Shown one piece after another: positions 38,317-46,665 of a stretch of DNA of 64,000 bases. The position numbers and the translations under genes were made by a program. Source of the stretch: Bacillota bacterium (GTDB lineage Bacteria; Bacillota; Clostridia; Acetivibrionales; DSM-1351). The notes under the pieces are model-generated. The model did not search any database. It saw only the letters and a program-made list of their open reading frames with translations, and was not told the origin of the DNA. Location: contig JAEZRV010000064.1 in assembly GCA_023444055.1 (NCBI GenBank), positions 1 through 64,000 of the forward strand, given 5' to 3'. Position 1 is the first letter of the stretch. Each line of letters begins with the position of its first letter.

Positions 38317-39561
38317 ATGTCTAATAGTAAAAAGATTTTAATTATTGTTTTAGCTGGTATATTATTGACTTGCTTTGGTATAGTGGGGAGCTTGACTTTG
38401 AATTTACCACCATTAATATATCCCCTTATTTCTGGGGTTATTATTATTTTAATCGGGGCTTTTTTCTTTATTTCAGTTAGCTTACCTTTAAAGACCCTTG
38501 GAAAAGTTGTAGAAAGAACAGCTAACTTTGACTTATCTCATGACAAAACATATAACAAAATTAAACTAAGAAAAGATGAAATTGGTTTTCTTGCCCAAAA
38601 TCTCTCATTAGCAAGAATTGCATTAAGAGATATGCTAGGATTAATGCAAGAAACGGCTAATCACCTAATAAATAATACTCAAGAAGTAGAGGATATGACA
38701 TTTGACTTAAAAGATAAAACAGATGATACACTGCTTACTACTGAGCATATTTCAGCTTCTATGCAGCAATCCGCAACAACTACCTTTCAAATTAGCAATA
38801 GTACCCAAGAGATAATGCAAAACATTAATTTGATATCTCAAAATTCTGAAAAAGGGGCATCTTCTGCTAATTCGATAAGTGAGCGTGCAAGCGAAATTAA
38901 GGAAAGTGCAATATTGTCAGCGAAAAATGCTAACAATATTTATGTTAATGTAAAGCAACAGCTTCAAACAGCTATGGAGCAAGCAGCCGCAGTTTCACAA
39001 ATAGAATTACTTGCTCAAGCTATACTTCAAATTACTGAGCAGACGAATTTATTATCACTAAATGCTGCAATTGAAGCTGCTCGAGCAGGAGAAGCTGGTA
39101 AGGGCTTTGCAGTTGTAGCTGACGAAATTAGAAAGCTGGCAGATCAGTCATCAAAAACTGCATCTGACATCCAGAAAGTAGTGCAGACGGTTAATGAGTC
39201 AGTGAATGCACTAACTGGAAGTGCTGGAGTCTTATTAGACTTTATGGATAAAGAAGTACTTAATGATTATCAAAAATTAATTGAAACTGGAGAACAGTAT
39301 TATACAGATTCTATACAATTTAGTACGATGATGAATGAATTTAATGATTCCTCAATAGCTATGAACCAGTCAATTTCAACCATTGTGGGTGCGCTTGAGC
39401 AGGTTTCAGAAAGTGTTAATGACAGTGCAAATGGTGTTGCTTCAATATCAATTAAGACTGCTGAAGTAGCAACTAAAGTTTCGGACGTTAAGAATTCAGC
39501 ACAAAATAATTTGGTTTCGTCTAAAAAGTTAAAAGACCAAGTTTCAAAATTTACTTTATAA
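38317..39561 (+). CDS. Methyl-accepting chemotaxis protein without extracellular sensor domain
   Basis: A 414-residue chemoreceptor. Two membrane helices lie very close together (about residues 7-25 and 33-53), so no extracellular ligand domain exists. A degenerate HAMP-like region follows, then a long coiled coil with the signalling tip ITEQTNLLSLNAAIEAARAGE and GFAVVADEIRKLADQSS. The signal must be sensed in the membrane or cytoplasm, or come from a partner. Start ATG 38317 is eleven bases after AGGAGG (38301-38306); the TTG at 38296 would include the ribosome site. Confidence 0.93.
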   Translation: MSNSKKILIIVLAGILLTCFGIVGSLTLNLPPLIYPLISGVIIILIGAFFFISVSLPLKTLGKVVERTANFDLSHDKTYNKIKLRKDEIGFLAQNLSLARIALRDMLGLMQETANHLINNTQEVEDMTFDLKDKTDDTLLTTEHISASMQQSATTTFQISNSTQEIMQNINLISQNSEKGASSANSISERASEIKESAILSAKNANNIYVNVKQQLQTAMEQAAAVSQIELLAQAILQITEQTNLLSLNAAIEAARAGEAGKGFAVVADEIRKLADQSSKTASDIQKVVQTVNESVNALTGSAGVLLDFMDKEVLNDYQKLIETGEQYYTDSIQFSTMMNEFNDSSIAMNQSISTIVGALEQVSESVNDSANGVASISIKTAEVATKVSDVKNSAQNNLVSSKKLKDQVSKFTL

Positions 39562-39662
39562 ATTTAATACACTTAAAAGACCTTTTTTATACCAAGTAGT
39601 ATTTTTCTTAATTAAAATTACTTTATTTATGATTTGAGTTTAACTTAAGGTAGGTGCTATAT

Positions 39663-40715
39663 ATGTTAAATAACTATGTAAAGGTTAACGAAGATATCAT
39701 AGGTAGCTTATTAAGCAATGATGTATATACTTCATTGGGAAATATGGTCGTGCCGAAAGATACATTAATTACAAAGTATATACTTAATAAGTTGCTTAAA
39801 TTTGGAATTGAAAAAGTTAGTACTTACAAGATTAATACTATTTCTAGAAATGATGATTACATAAAAAGAAATGATATAAATGATACTCAGAAGAAATATA
39901 TTGAATATGCTAACAACGCAAAGCGGTTGCTTCAAGACTTGGCTTCTGGAAAACAATTAAATTTAAATATTGTTGAATCTATTTCAGAGAATTTATATAG
40001 CAAACTCAATGATTGTGGTTCTCTTATTGATTGCGTTAATTCAGTTAGAATTGCTGATGAATATACATATTCACATATGATTAACGTGTCTATCTATTCC
40101 ATGCTTATTGCTAGATGGATGGGAATGAGCAAAGAGCAGGTAAAGGATGTTGTCATGGCAGGAATTCTTCATGATGTGGGAAAATCACGTATTCCATTAG
40201 AAATTTTGAATAAAAAAGGTTCATTGACTGAAAGCGAATTTAAAATAATGAAAAAGCATACAGTGTATGGCTTTGAGATTATAAAAGATAACAAATATAT
40301 TAGCATGGATGTAAAAAGAGCCGTAGTAATGCATCATGAAAAAGAAAACGGTTTAGGTTATCCTTATGGAATAAAAGGCGACCAAAAAAATGTATATGCA
40401 AAAATTCTGACAGTAGCTGACATATTTGATGCTATAACTTCAAATAGGGTTTATAAAAGAAGGCAAACACCATTTGCAGCATTTAGAGAACTTGAACGCA
40501 TTAAATATGATGTTGTTGACCCAATAGTAATGATGACTATGCTTTTTAATATGCCAAATTATTATATAGGTTCAAAAGTTAGAATGCAAAATGGTGAAAT
40601 TGGAGAAGTTGTTTATGTGCCTAATCAGTGTGCGTATGCACCTGTAATAAAGGTAGATGAAAAGTTTTATGATTTTTCGAACGAGGAAGAAGATTTGATA
40701 GTAGAATTTTTGTGA
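39663..40715 (+). CDS. HD-GYP domain c-di-GMP phosphodiesterase
   Basis: A 350-residue protein with an N-terminal region of about 110 residues and a C-terminal HD-GYP domain: AGILHDVGKSRIP, KKHTVYGFEII, HHEKENGLGYPYGIKG and VADIFDAITSNRVYK. The metal-binding His/Asp set and the GYP triad are present, so c-di-GMP hydrolysis is expected. ATG 39663 follows AAGGTAGG; a GTG at 39654 overlaps that site. It lies 100 bp after the chemoreceptor and ends 18 bp before the convergent LysR gene. It might influence the Tad pili further along, but that is speculation. Confidence 0.93.
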   Translation: MLNNYVKVNEDIIGSLLSNDVYTSLGNMVVPKDTLITKYILNKLLKFGIEKVSTYKINTISRNDDYIKRNDINDTQKKYIEYANNAKRLLQDLASGKQLNLNIVESISENLYSKLNDCGSLIDCVNSVRIADEYTYSHMINVSIYSMLIARWMGMSKEQVKDVVMAGILHDVGKSRIPLEILNKKGSLTESEFKIMKKHTVYGFEIIKDNKYISMDVKRAVVMHHEKENGLGYPYGIKGDQKNVYAKILTVADIFDAITSNRVYKRRQTPFAAFRELERIKYDVVDPIVMMTMLFNMPNYYIGSKVRMQNGEIGEVVYVPNQCAYAPVIKVDEKFYDFSNEEEDLIVEFL

Positions 40716-40733
40716 TGACTGTGAGGACATTAG

Positions 40734-41621
40734 CTAAGTTGTTTCTAAGAGTATATCAATAAATGTGTTGACAGCTTTTGATAACACAACATTTTTCATT
40801 TTCACAATTCCTATTTCTCTTGTAGGAAGCGCTTCCTTGAGATGAATTTCAAATAGCTCTTTGTTCTCTATGAGGTCTAATGCACTTTCCTTTAATACAT
40901 AGGCAATACCAGTACCGATTTTTGCAAATTCCACCAGCAATTCGAGACTTTCTAGCTCTATTTCAGGCGAGCAAACAAGGTTATGACTGTTAAAGTAGGC
41001 ATCTATGGATTTCCTAGTTGAACTTTCTGAAGGTAGCATTACAAGAGGGTACTTAATTAATTCAGTTAGTTCTATTTCTCTGTTTTGAAGTTGGGCAAAC
41101 TTCTTTGAAGCTACAAAAATGTCATTTACCCTAATAAAGGGAACAGATATAAAAACTTCTTTGTTTACTGGAAGTGTAGAAATTGCTATGTCAACTAGCC
41201 CACTTTTTAAGACATCAAGCAATTGAGGTGTAGTCCTATTTATTACTTTAATCGCTACCTTTGGGTAGAGACGCCCAAACTGTTCGATATATGGCATTAT
41301 AAAATATTTACAAATGGAGTCACTGACACCTATTCTAATTTCACCAGCACGAAGCCCTTCTATTTCTTGAAGCTTGTCCTCAGCGGCTTTTAAAAAGTTA
41401 AAGGCTTGCCCCGCATAGCTAAATAGCAATTCCCCCTCAGATGTGAGCTGTATATTTCTGGACTTTCTATAGAATAAATTTACTCCTAGCTGCTTTTCAA
41501 GACTTTTTATTGATTGGCTTACAGCTGATTGCGTGATAAAGAGCTTCTGAGCTGCGATTGAAAAGCTTTTGTTTTGTGCACAATAATAAAATATTTTATA
41601 TAACTCAAAGTTTATATCCAT
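40734..41621 (-). CDS. LysR family transcriptional regulator
   Basis: A 295-residue LysR regulator. Winged helix-turn-helix at residues about 1-60 (FSIAAQKLFITQSAVSQSIKSLEKQLG) and a periplasmic-binding-like effector domain after it (GEIRIGVSDSICKYFIMPYI). ATG 41621 is preceded by AGAGG. Divergent from purL with about 240 bp between them, and convergent with the HD-GYP gene. The target is unknown; the intergenic arrangement allows control of its own gene or purL. Confidence 0.93.
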   Translation of the reverse strand: MDINFELYKIFYYCAQNKSFSIAAQKLFITQSAVSQSIKSLEKQLGVNLFYRKSRNIQLTSEGELLFSYAGQAFNFLKAAEDKLQEIEGLRAGEIRIGVSDSICKYFIMPYIEQFGRLYPKVAIKVINRTTPQLLDVLKSGLVDIAISTLPVNKEVFISVPFIRVNDIFVASKKFAQLQNREIELTELIKYPLVMLPSESSTRKSIDAYFNSHNLVCSPEIELESLELLVEFAKIGTGIAYVLKESALDLIENKELFEIHLKEALPTREIGIVKMKNVVLSKAVNTFIDILLETT

Positions 41622-41858
41622 AAGCACCTCTAATATATAGTATTAAATATATTAATTTTACTAATATATTTTATCATATTATAATTATAGCGACTAGATT
41701 CAAAATGAAATTTTTCGATTGTAGAAAAATTTCATTACATCAGCGGCGTTGTTTTTTAACATAAGTGAGAATGTTGCACTAGCTGCAAATAAATAAATGC
41801 AATTGAAAAGAGACAATGGTTAAAAAAATAGAAAAATATCAAGGGAGGTGTCAAGTCC

Positions 41859-41911
41859 ATGTCATTTTATGTTGTTTTGTACAAATGATAGACATGGATA
41901 AATTATTATGA
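41859..41911 (+). promoter_or_regulatory. purL leader with two tiny ORFs and a hairpin
   Basis: The only good ribosome site before purL (GGGAGG, 41843-41848) is 60 bases too far upstream. It correctly precedes a nine-residue ORF, MSFYVVLYK, at 41859-41888. A second ORF, MDKLL, runs 41894-41911, and its TGA overlaps the purL ATG as ATGA. TCCATGTC (41856-41863) and GACATGGA (41891-41898) form an 8-bp stem that contains both small-ORF start codons. This suggests translational coupling or attenuation. Confidence 0.55.
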
Positions 41912-44900
41912 GTACTGTTAAGAGATTATTTGTTGAGAAGAAGCAGCCATATGATGTTGAAGCTCAGGGACTTTTATCTGATTTGAAAGGAACTTTGGGT
42001 ATTATTGCATTAGATTCTGTAAAAATAATAAATAGGTACGATATAGAAGGAATAAATGATGATGAATACATGATGGCTAGAAATACTATATTTTCTGAGC
42101 CACCTGTAGACTATGCTTATGATGAGGAATACAAAATCCAAGCTGGTTGTAAGGCATTTGCGGTTGAATATTTACCAGGTCAATATGACCAGAGAGCTGA
42201 TTCTGCTGCTCAATGTATTCAATTATTAACTCAGGGTGAAAGACCTGAAATTAAAGCAGCTAAAGTAATTGTTCTTGAAGGAAAAATAACAGATGATGAA
42301 TTTTCAGCAATTAAAAAGTACTATATAAATCCTGTTGAAAGCCAAGAAGCAAAAATGGAAAAGCCTGCTACATTAAAAACTGAAGTTGAGCAGCCAGCAG
42401 ATGTTGCTATAATTGAAGGCTTTACCGCTATGAATGAAGAACAACTTTCAGAGTTGTTAAACAAAATGGGTTTTGCAATGTCCTTTGATGATATAGTTTT
42501 TTGCCAAGATTATTTCAAAAACACTGAAAAACGTGACCCATCAGTAACTGAAATGAGAATGATTGATACTTATTGGTCTGATCACTGCAGACATACTACT
42601 TTCTTGACTTGTATTGACAGTGTAGAATTCGAAGAGGGTAAATACTCAGATATAATTAAGGACACTTTTAATGATTATAAGACTACTAGAGAAGACATAT
42701 ACAAAGGTCGTGATGACAAAGATGTATGCCTTATGGATGTAGCTCTTTTAGCAATGAAGGCACTAAAAAAGCAGGGCAAGCTTGATGATTTAGACTTATC
42801 AGATGAAATAAATGCATGCAGTATAGTTGTTAATGCTGATATAAAGAGTAAGAATGAAGAATGGCTTGTTATGTTTAAAAATGAAACTCATAATCATCCT
42901 ACTGAAATAGAACCTTTTGGTGGAGCTGCGACTTGCCTAGGCGGTGCAATAAGAGATCCATTGTCAGGTAGAGTTTATGTTTACCAAGCAATGAGAGTTA
43001 CAGGAAGCGGAGACCCAAGAACTAAGCTAGAAGATACAACGCCAGGAAAACTACCACAGAAAAAGATAACTACAGGAGCAGCTTCTGGTTACAGCTCATA
43101 TGGAAATCAAATTGGACTAGCAACAGGTCAAGTTGCTGAAATATATAATGAAGGCTATGTAGCAAAGAGAATGGAAATAGGTGCTGTAATTGGTGCTGCA
43201 CCAAGAAAAAATGTAGTGCGTATGGTTCCACAAGCAGGAGATAAGATAATACTATTAGGTGGAAGAACTGGAAGAGATGGCTGCGGAGGAGCAACTGGCT
43301 CATCAAAAGCTCATACTGAAGAATCATTAGTTACTTGTGGTGCAGAGGTTCAGAAGGGTAATCCGCCAACTGAGAGAAAAATTCAGCGTTTATTCAGAAA
43401 TCCTGATGCAAGCACTTTGATAAAGAGATGTAACGATTTTGGCGCAGGTGGAGTATCTGTTGCTATTGGTGAATTAGCTGATGGACTTGAAATAAATCTT
43501 GATGTAGTTCCAAAGAAATATGAGGGTCTTGATGGAACAGAACTAGCTATATCAGAATCACAAGAGCGTATGGCTGTTGTTGTTGATGCGAAGGACGTTG
43601 AGAAATTTATAAACTTCGCTTCAAAGGAAAATCTCGAAGCTGTTGTAGTTGCTGAGGTAACAGAGCTAGCTAGACTTAAAATGACATGGAGAGGCGAAAA
43701 GATAGTTGATTTAAGTCGTGATTTCCTAAATTCAAATGGAGCAAAGCAGAGAATAAATATTGAAGTAACTGCTCCAAAAGAACAGACTTACTTTGAGAAA
43801 TTCAATGATATTAAGATTGATAATATTACAGATAAATGGATTGAAAACTTACAGAATTTAAACAGATGTAGCCAGAAGGGTCTTATTGAGAGATTTGACT
43901 CTACAATCGGAGCTAACACTGTTCTAATGCCATTCGGTGGAAAAACTCAGTTGACACCAGCGGAAGGAATGGCTGCAAAGCTTCCTTTAATGGAAGGTGA
44001 TACTACAACAGGTACATTGATGTCATATGGCTATAATCCTGAATTATCAACTTGGAGTCCATTCCACGGTGCTGTTTTTGCTGTAGTTGAATCAATAGCA
44101 AAGATTGCAGCGATGGGTGGAGATTATAAAAAAGCAAGACTTACTTTCCAAGAATATTTTGAAAAGCCAGGCAAGGATGCTAAGCGTTGGGGTAAACCAC
44201 TTAGCGCATTGCTTGGTGGATATTATGCTCAATTAAAATTGGGTACTGCTGCTATAGGCGGTAAGGACAGTATGTCAGGAAGCTTTATGGATTTGGATGT
44301 TCCGCCAACACTTGTATCCTTTGCTGTTGACACAGTTAATGTAAATAATGTTATTTCAAATGAATTTAAAGCAACAGGTAGCAAAGTTGTAATGCTCAAG
44401 GTTGGTTTAGATAAGAATAGTTTGCCTGATTTTGACCAATTGGACAAGGTATACAGTCGTATTTATAAAATGGCAAATGAAAAAGCTATATTATCCGCAA
44501 GCTCAATCAGAGAAGGTGGTATAGCTGAAATAATCACGAAAATGGCATTTGGCAATATGATTGGATTTAATTTTGAGAATGGTATAGATGCTACAATGTT
44601 ATTTAAGCCATACTACGGTTCAATAATACTTGAATTGGCTGAAAACACTGATTTAGCTAAAGTATTTAGTGATTTAGAATATACATTGCTTGGAACGACA
44701 ACAAGCAGTGCAGAAATAAATGTAAATGGCACTGCAATAGCACTTGACATGCTAGCTCAAAAATGGCAGGAACCACTTGAAAAGGTATTCCCAACAAGAG
44801 CAAAGCAAATTAATGAGACACCAGTTGAATACAGTTATGAAGCGAAGTCAAAGGTTAAGCCAGCAGCAAAAGTAGCAAAACCTAGAATATTTATTCCTGT

Positions 44901-45675
44901 ATTCCCAGGAACAAACTGCGAATATGATACTAAAAAGGTATTTGAAAATGCAGGTGGAATTGTAGAAACCTTAGTAATTAGAAATATGTCACACAATGAC
45001 ATCGAAGAGTCAATAAAGGAAATGGAAAGGCTTATAAATAATTCACAGATAATAATGATTCCAGGTGGCTTTAGTGCCGGTGATGAACCTGAAGGATCTG
45101 GTAAATTTATAGCAACAGCTTTCAGAAATCCTATTGTAAGTGAAGCAGTGATGAAGTTATTAAAGCAAAGAGATGGTTTGGTAATGGGTATATGCAATGG
45201 CTTCCAGGCACTAATTAAACTGGGCTTGCTCCCATTTGGAGAAATAAGAGATATAGATGATAGCTGCCCGACATTGACATTCAATACAATTGGACGCCAT
45301 CAGTCTTGTTTAGTAAATACTAAAATAACTTCAAATCTTTCTCCTTGGCTGAATAATGTTAAGGTTGGAGATGTGCATACAATAGCCATATCACATGGGG
45401 AAGGCCGTTTTACTGCAAGTGAAGCAGTACTTAAAACATTAGAAGCTAATGGTCAGATTGCAACTCAATATGTAGACTTAAATGGCAAAGCAACATATGA
45501 TATAGCTTATAATCCAAATGGTTCAGTAAATGCAATTGAAGGTATTACAAGTCCTGATGGAAGAGTATTTGGTAAAATGGGTCACTCAGAAAGAATAGGT
45601 TCAAACCTTTACAGAAATGTACCAGGTGAAAAGGATCAGAAGTTGTTCCAAGCTGGAGTGGAGTATTTCGGGTAA
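41908..45675 (+). CDS. purL: Phosphoribosylformylglycinamidine synthase, large single-chain form
   Basis: Fourth step of de novo purine synthesis: FGAR, glutamine and ATP to FGAM. The 1255-residue chain contains the synthase part (TYWSDHCRHTTF, FKNETHNHPTEIEPFGGAATCLGG, GGKDSMSGSF) and a C-terminal class I glutaminase (FPGTNCEYDTKK, PGGFSAGDEPEGSGK, Cys1096 in GICNGFQAL, and ISHGEGRF). This fused clostridial form makes separate purQ and purS unnecessary. No other pur gene is adjacent. The ATG at 41908 lacks its own Shine-Dalgarno sequence and overlaps the stop of a tiny upstream ORF. Confidence 0.97.
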   Translation: MSTVKRLFVEKKQPYDVEAQGLLSDLKGTLGIIALDSVKIINRYDIEGINDDEYMMARNTIFSEPPVDYAYDEEYKIQAGCKAFAVEYLPGQYDQRADSAAQCIQLLTQGERPEIKAAKVIVLEGKITDDEFSAIKKYYINPVESQEAKMEKPATLKTEVEQPADVAIIEGFTAMNEEQLSELLNKMGFAMSFDDIVFCQDYFKNTEKRDPSVTEMRMIDTYWSDHCRHTTFLTCIDSVEFEEGKYSDIIKDTFNDYKTTREDIYKGRDDKDVCLMDVALLAMKALKKQGKLDDLDLSDEINACSIVVNADIKSKNEEWLVMFKNETHNHPTEIEPFGGAATCLGGAIRDPLSGRVYVYQAMRVTGSGDPRTKLEDTTPGKLPQKKITTGAASGYSSYGNQIGLATGQVAEIYNEGYVAKRMEIGAVIGAAPRKNVVRMVPQAGDKIILLGGRTGRDGCGGATGSSKAHTEESLVTCGAEVQKGNPPTERKIQRLFRNPDASTLIKRCNDFGAGGVSVAIGELADGLEINLDVVPKKYEGLDGTELAISESQERMAVVVDAKDVEKFINFASKENLEAVVVAEVTELARLKMTWRGEKIVDLSRDFLNSNGAKQRINIEVTAPKEQTYFEKFNDIKIDNITDKWIENLQNLNRCSQKGLIERFDSTIGANTVLMPFGGKTQLTPAEGMAAKLPLMEGDTTTGTLMSYGYNPELSTWSPFHGAVFAVVESIAKIAAMGGDYKKARLTFQEYFEKPGKDAKRWGKPLSALLGGYYAQLKLGTAAIGGKDSMSGSFMDLDVPPTLVSFAVDTVNVNNVISNEFKATGSKVVMLKVGLDKNSLPDFDQLDKVYSRIYKMANEKAILSASSIREGGIAEIITKMAFGNMIGFNFENGIDATMLFKPYYGSIILELAENTDLAKVFSDLEYTLLGTTTSSAEINVNGTAIALDMLAQKWQEPLEKVFPTRAKQINETPVEYSYEAKSKVKPAAKVAKPRIFIPVFPGTNCEYDTKKVFENAGGIVETLVIRNMSHNDIEESIKEMERLINNSQIIMIPGGFSAGDEPEGSGKFIATAFRNPIVSEAVMKLLKQRDGLVMGICNGFQALIKLGLLPFGEIRDIDDSCPTLTFNTIGRHQSCLVNTKITSNLSPWLNNVKVGDVHTIAISHGEGRFTASEAVLKTLEANGQIATQYVDLNGKATYDIAYNPNGSVNAIEGITSPDGRVFGKMGHSERIGSNLYRNVPGEKDQKLFQAGVEYFG

Positions 45676-45989
45676 AGTCTAGCAAAAAGTTGGGGTTAAA
45701 CAATGCAAGATTTCCACAAAACAATTTAAAAAAACTAGTAAAACTTAGTGAGAAGTGTGGTTTAAACCCAGTAAATAGTTAAAAATGAATGGTCAAAAGT
45801 TGGAGCAAGATGGTTTGGAAACTTGTTTTAAAGAATAAGACTAGTGACTATTTTGTGATAAAATATAGATAACAAGCAAAATTGGGGAAGTTGGTTTTTA
45901 ATGCTGACTTTCCTAATTTTGTATAAAAGTGTTCAACTTCACCACGATAGGTTAATTATTTTTGCGCCAGTAGTTGGCGTGGAGGTTTT
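45676..45989 (+). other. Intergenic region between purL and vanZ gene
   Basis: 314 bp without a gene. It contains a 15-bp hairpin at 45877-45921, probably the purL terminator or a leader structure of the next gene, and a small hairpin CGCCA-N5-TGGCG at 45965-45979 just before the GGAGG site of the vanZ-like gene. Nothing else is recognised. Confidence 0.45.
45877..45921 (+). terminator. Hairpin between purL and the VanZ-like gene
   Basis: CAAAATTGGGGAAGT at 45877-45891 pairs with ACTTTCCTAATTTTG at 45907-45921 through 15 bp with two G-U pairs. The T-run is short and inside the stem, so it could be a terminator or a leader element. Confidence 0.4.
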
Positions 45990-46457
45990 ATGAAATCTAA
46001 CTTTAATAACAAGTCAAAATGTATAAAAATGTTGTTTTCGATCTTATTTGTGGGATACCTGCTGCTGTTGGCATATCTAACCTTTTTTAGCCATTATTAT
46101 GGTCGTGGACAACTACACCGCAGTATAAATTTAATACCATTTAGAACAATAATTGAGTTTTTGACTTCTGGATATAATTTGAGAATTATTGTTACAAATA
46201 TAGCTGGAAATATAGTTGCTTTCATGCCAATGGGGTTCTTACTTCCAATAGTTTTTAACAAGAAGAATGGATTTCGAAAGGTAGTTTTTGTAGCATTACT
46301 TTCTTCACTAACCATTGAAGTTGCTCAATACATTTCTGGAGTAGGAGCAAGTGACATTGATGATTTAATATTAAATGTGCTGGGAGCAATGATTGGTTAT
46401 ATTGGTTATTGGATTTCACGATTATTTAATTCATACAAAGAGATGCAAAATACCTAA
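45990..46457 (+). CDS. VanZ-like membrane protein
   Basis: A 155-residue VanZ-family protein with four likely membrane helices. It has the family pattern RSINLIPFRTI after the first helix, then NIAGNIVAFMPMGFLLP and SLTIEVAQYISGVGASDIDDLILNVLGAMIGY. VanZ gives low-level teicoplanin resistance in enterococci; most chromosomal homologues have no assigned role. Strong ribosome site GGAGG, preceded by a short hairpin. No van genes are nearby, so glycopeptide resistance should not be assumed. Confidence 0.9.
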   Translation: MKSNFNNKSKCIKMLFSILFVGYLLLLAYLTFFSHYYGRGQLHRSINLIPFRTIIEFLTSGYNLRIIVTNIAGNIVAFMPMGFLLPIVFNKKNGFRKVVFVALLSSLTIEVAQYISGVGASDIDDLILNVLGAMIGYIGYWISRLFNSYKEMQNT

Positions 46458-46587
46458 CTTTGTTTGCTTTTTATATCTTCGCCATTATTAAAATGAATAT
46501 TAGCTAAAGATATCCTAATAGAATATAGAGAGGCTATCATATGAGAAGATAGGATGCCGTCTATTTAAATAAAAAATAATAATTGAT

Positions 46588-46617
46588 AAAAAAGTGCCTT
46601 TAAAATGGGCACTTTTA
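46588..46617. terminator. Bidirectional terminator between vanZ and DUF4157 genes
   Basis: AAAAGTGCC (ending at 46598) pairs with GGCACTTTT at 46608-46616. A-run and T-run flank the stem, so it can serve both convergent genes. Confidence 0.7.
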
Positions 46618-46665
46618 ATTTATAGTAACATATATGTTAAAGCACAGTGCAAGATTTAATAAATA

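Noticed and set aside
43070..43327. Minus-strand ORF opposite purL
   Set aside because: Composition is Leu/His/Gln-rich, as expected for the complement of coding DNA; no ribosome site.
45990..46457. Glycopeptide resistance gene
   Set aside because: VanZ-like proteins are widespread, and no vanA/B/H/X/R/S genes are near.
46458..46665. Immunity gene for the DUF4157 protein
   Set aside because: No open frame of useful length lies downstream of the toxin candidate on its strand; only a terminator is seen.
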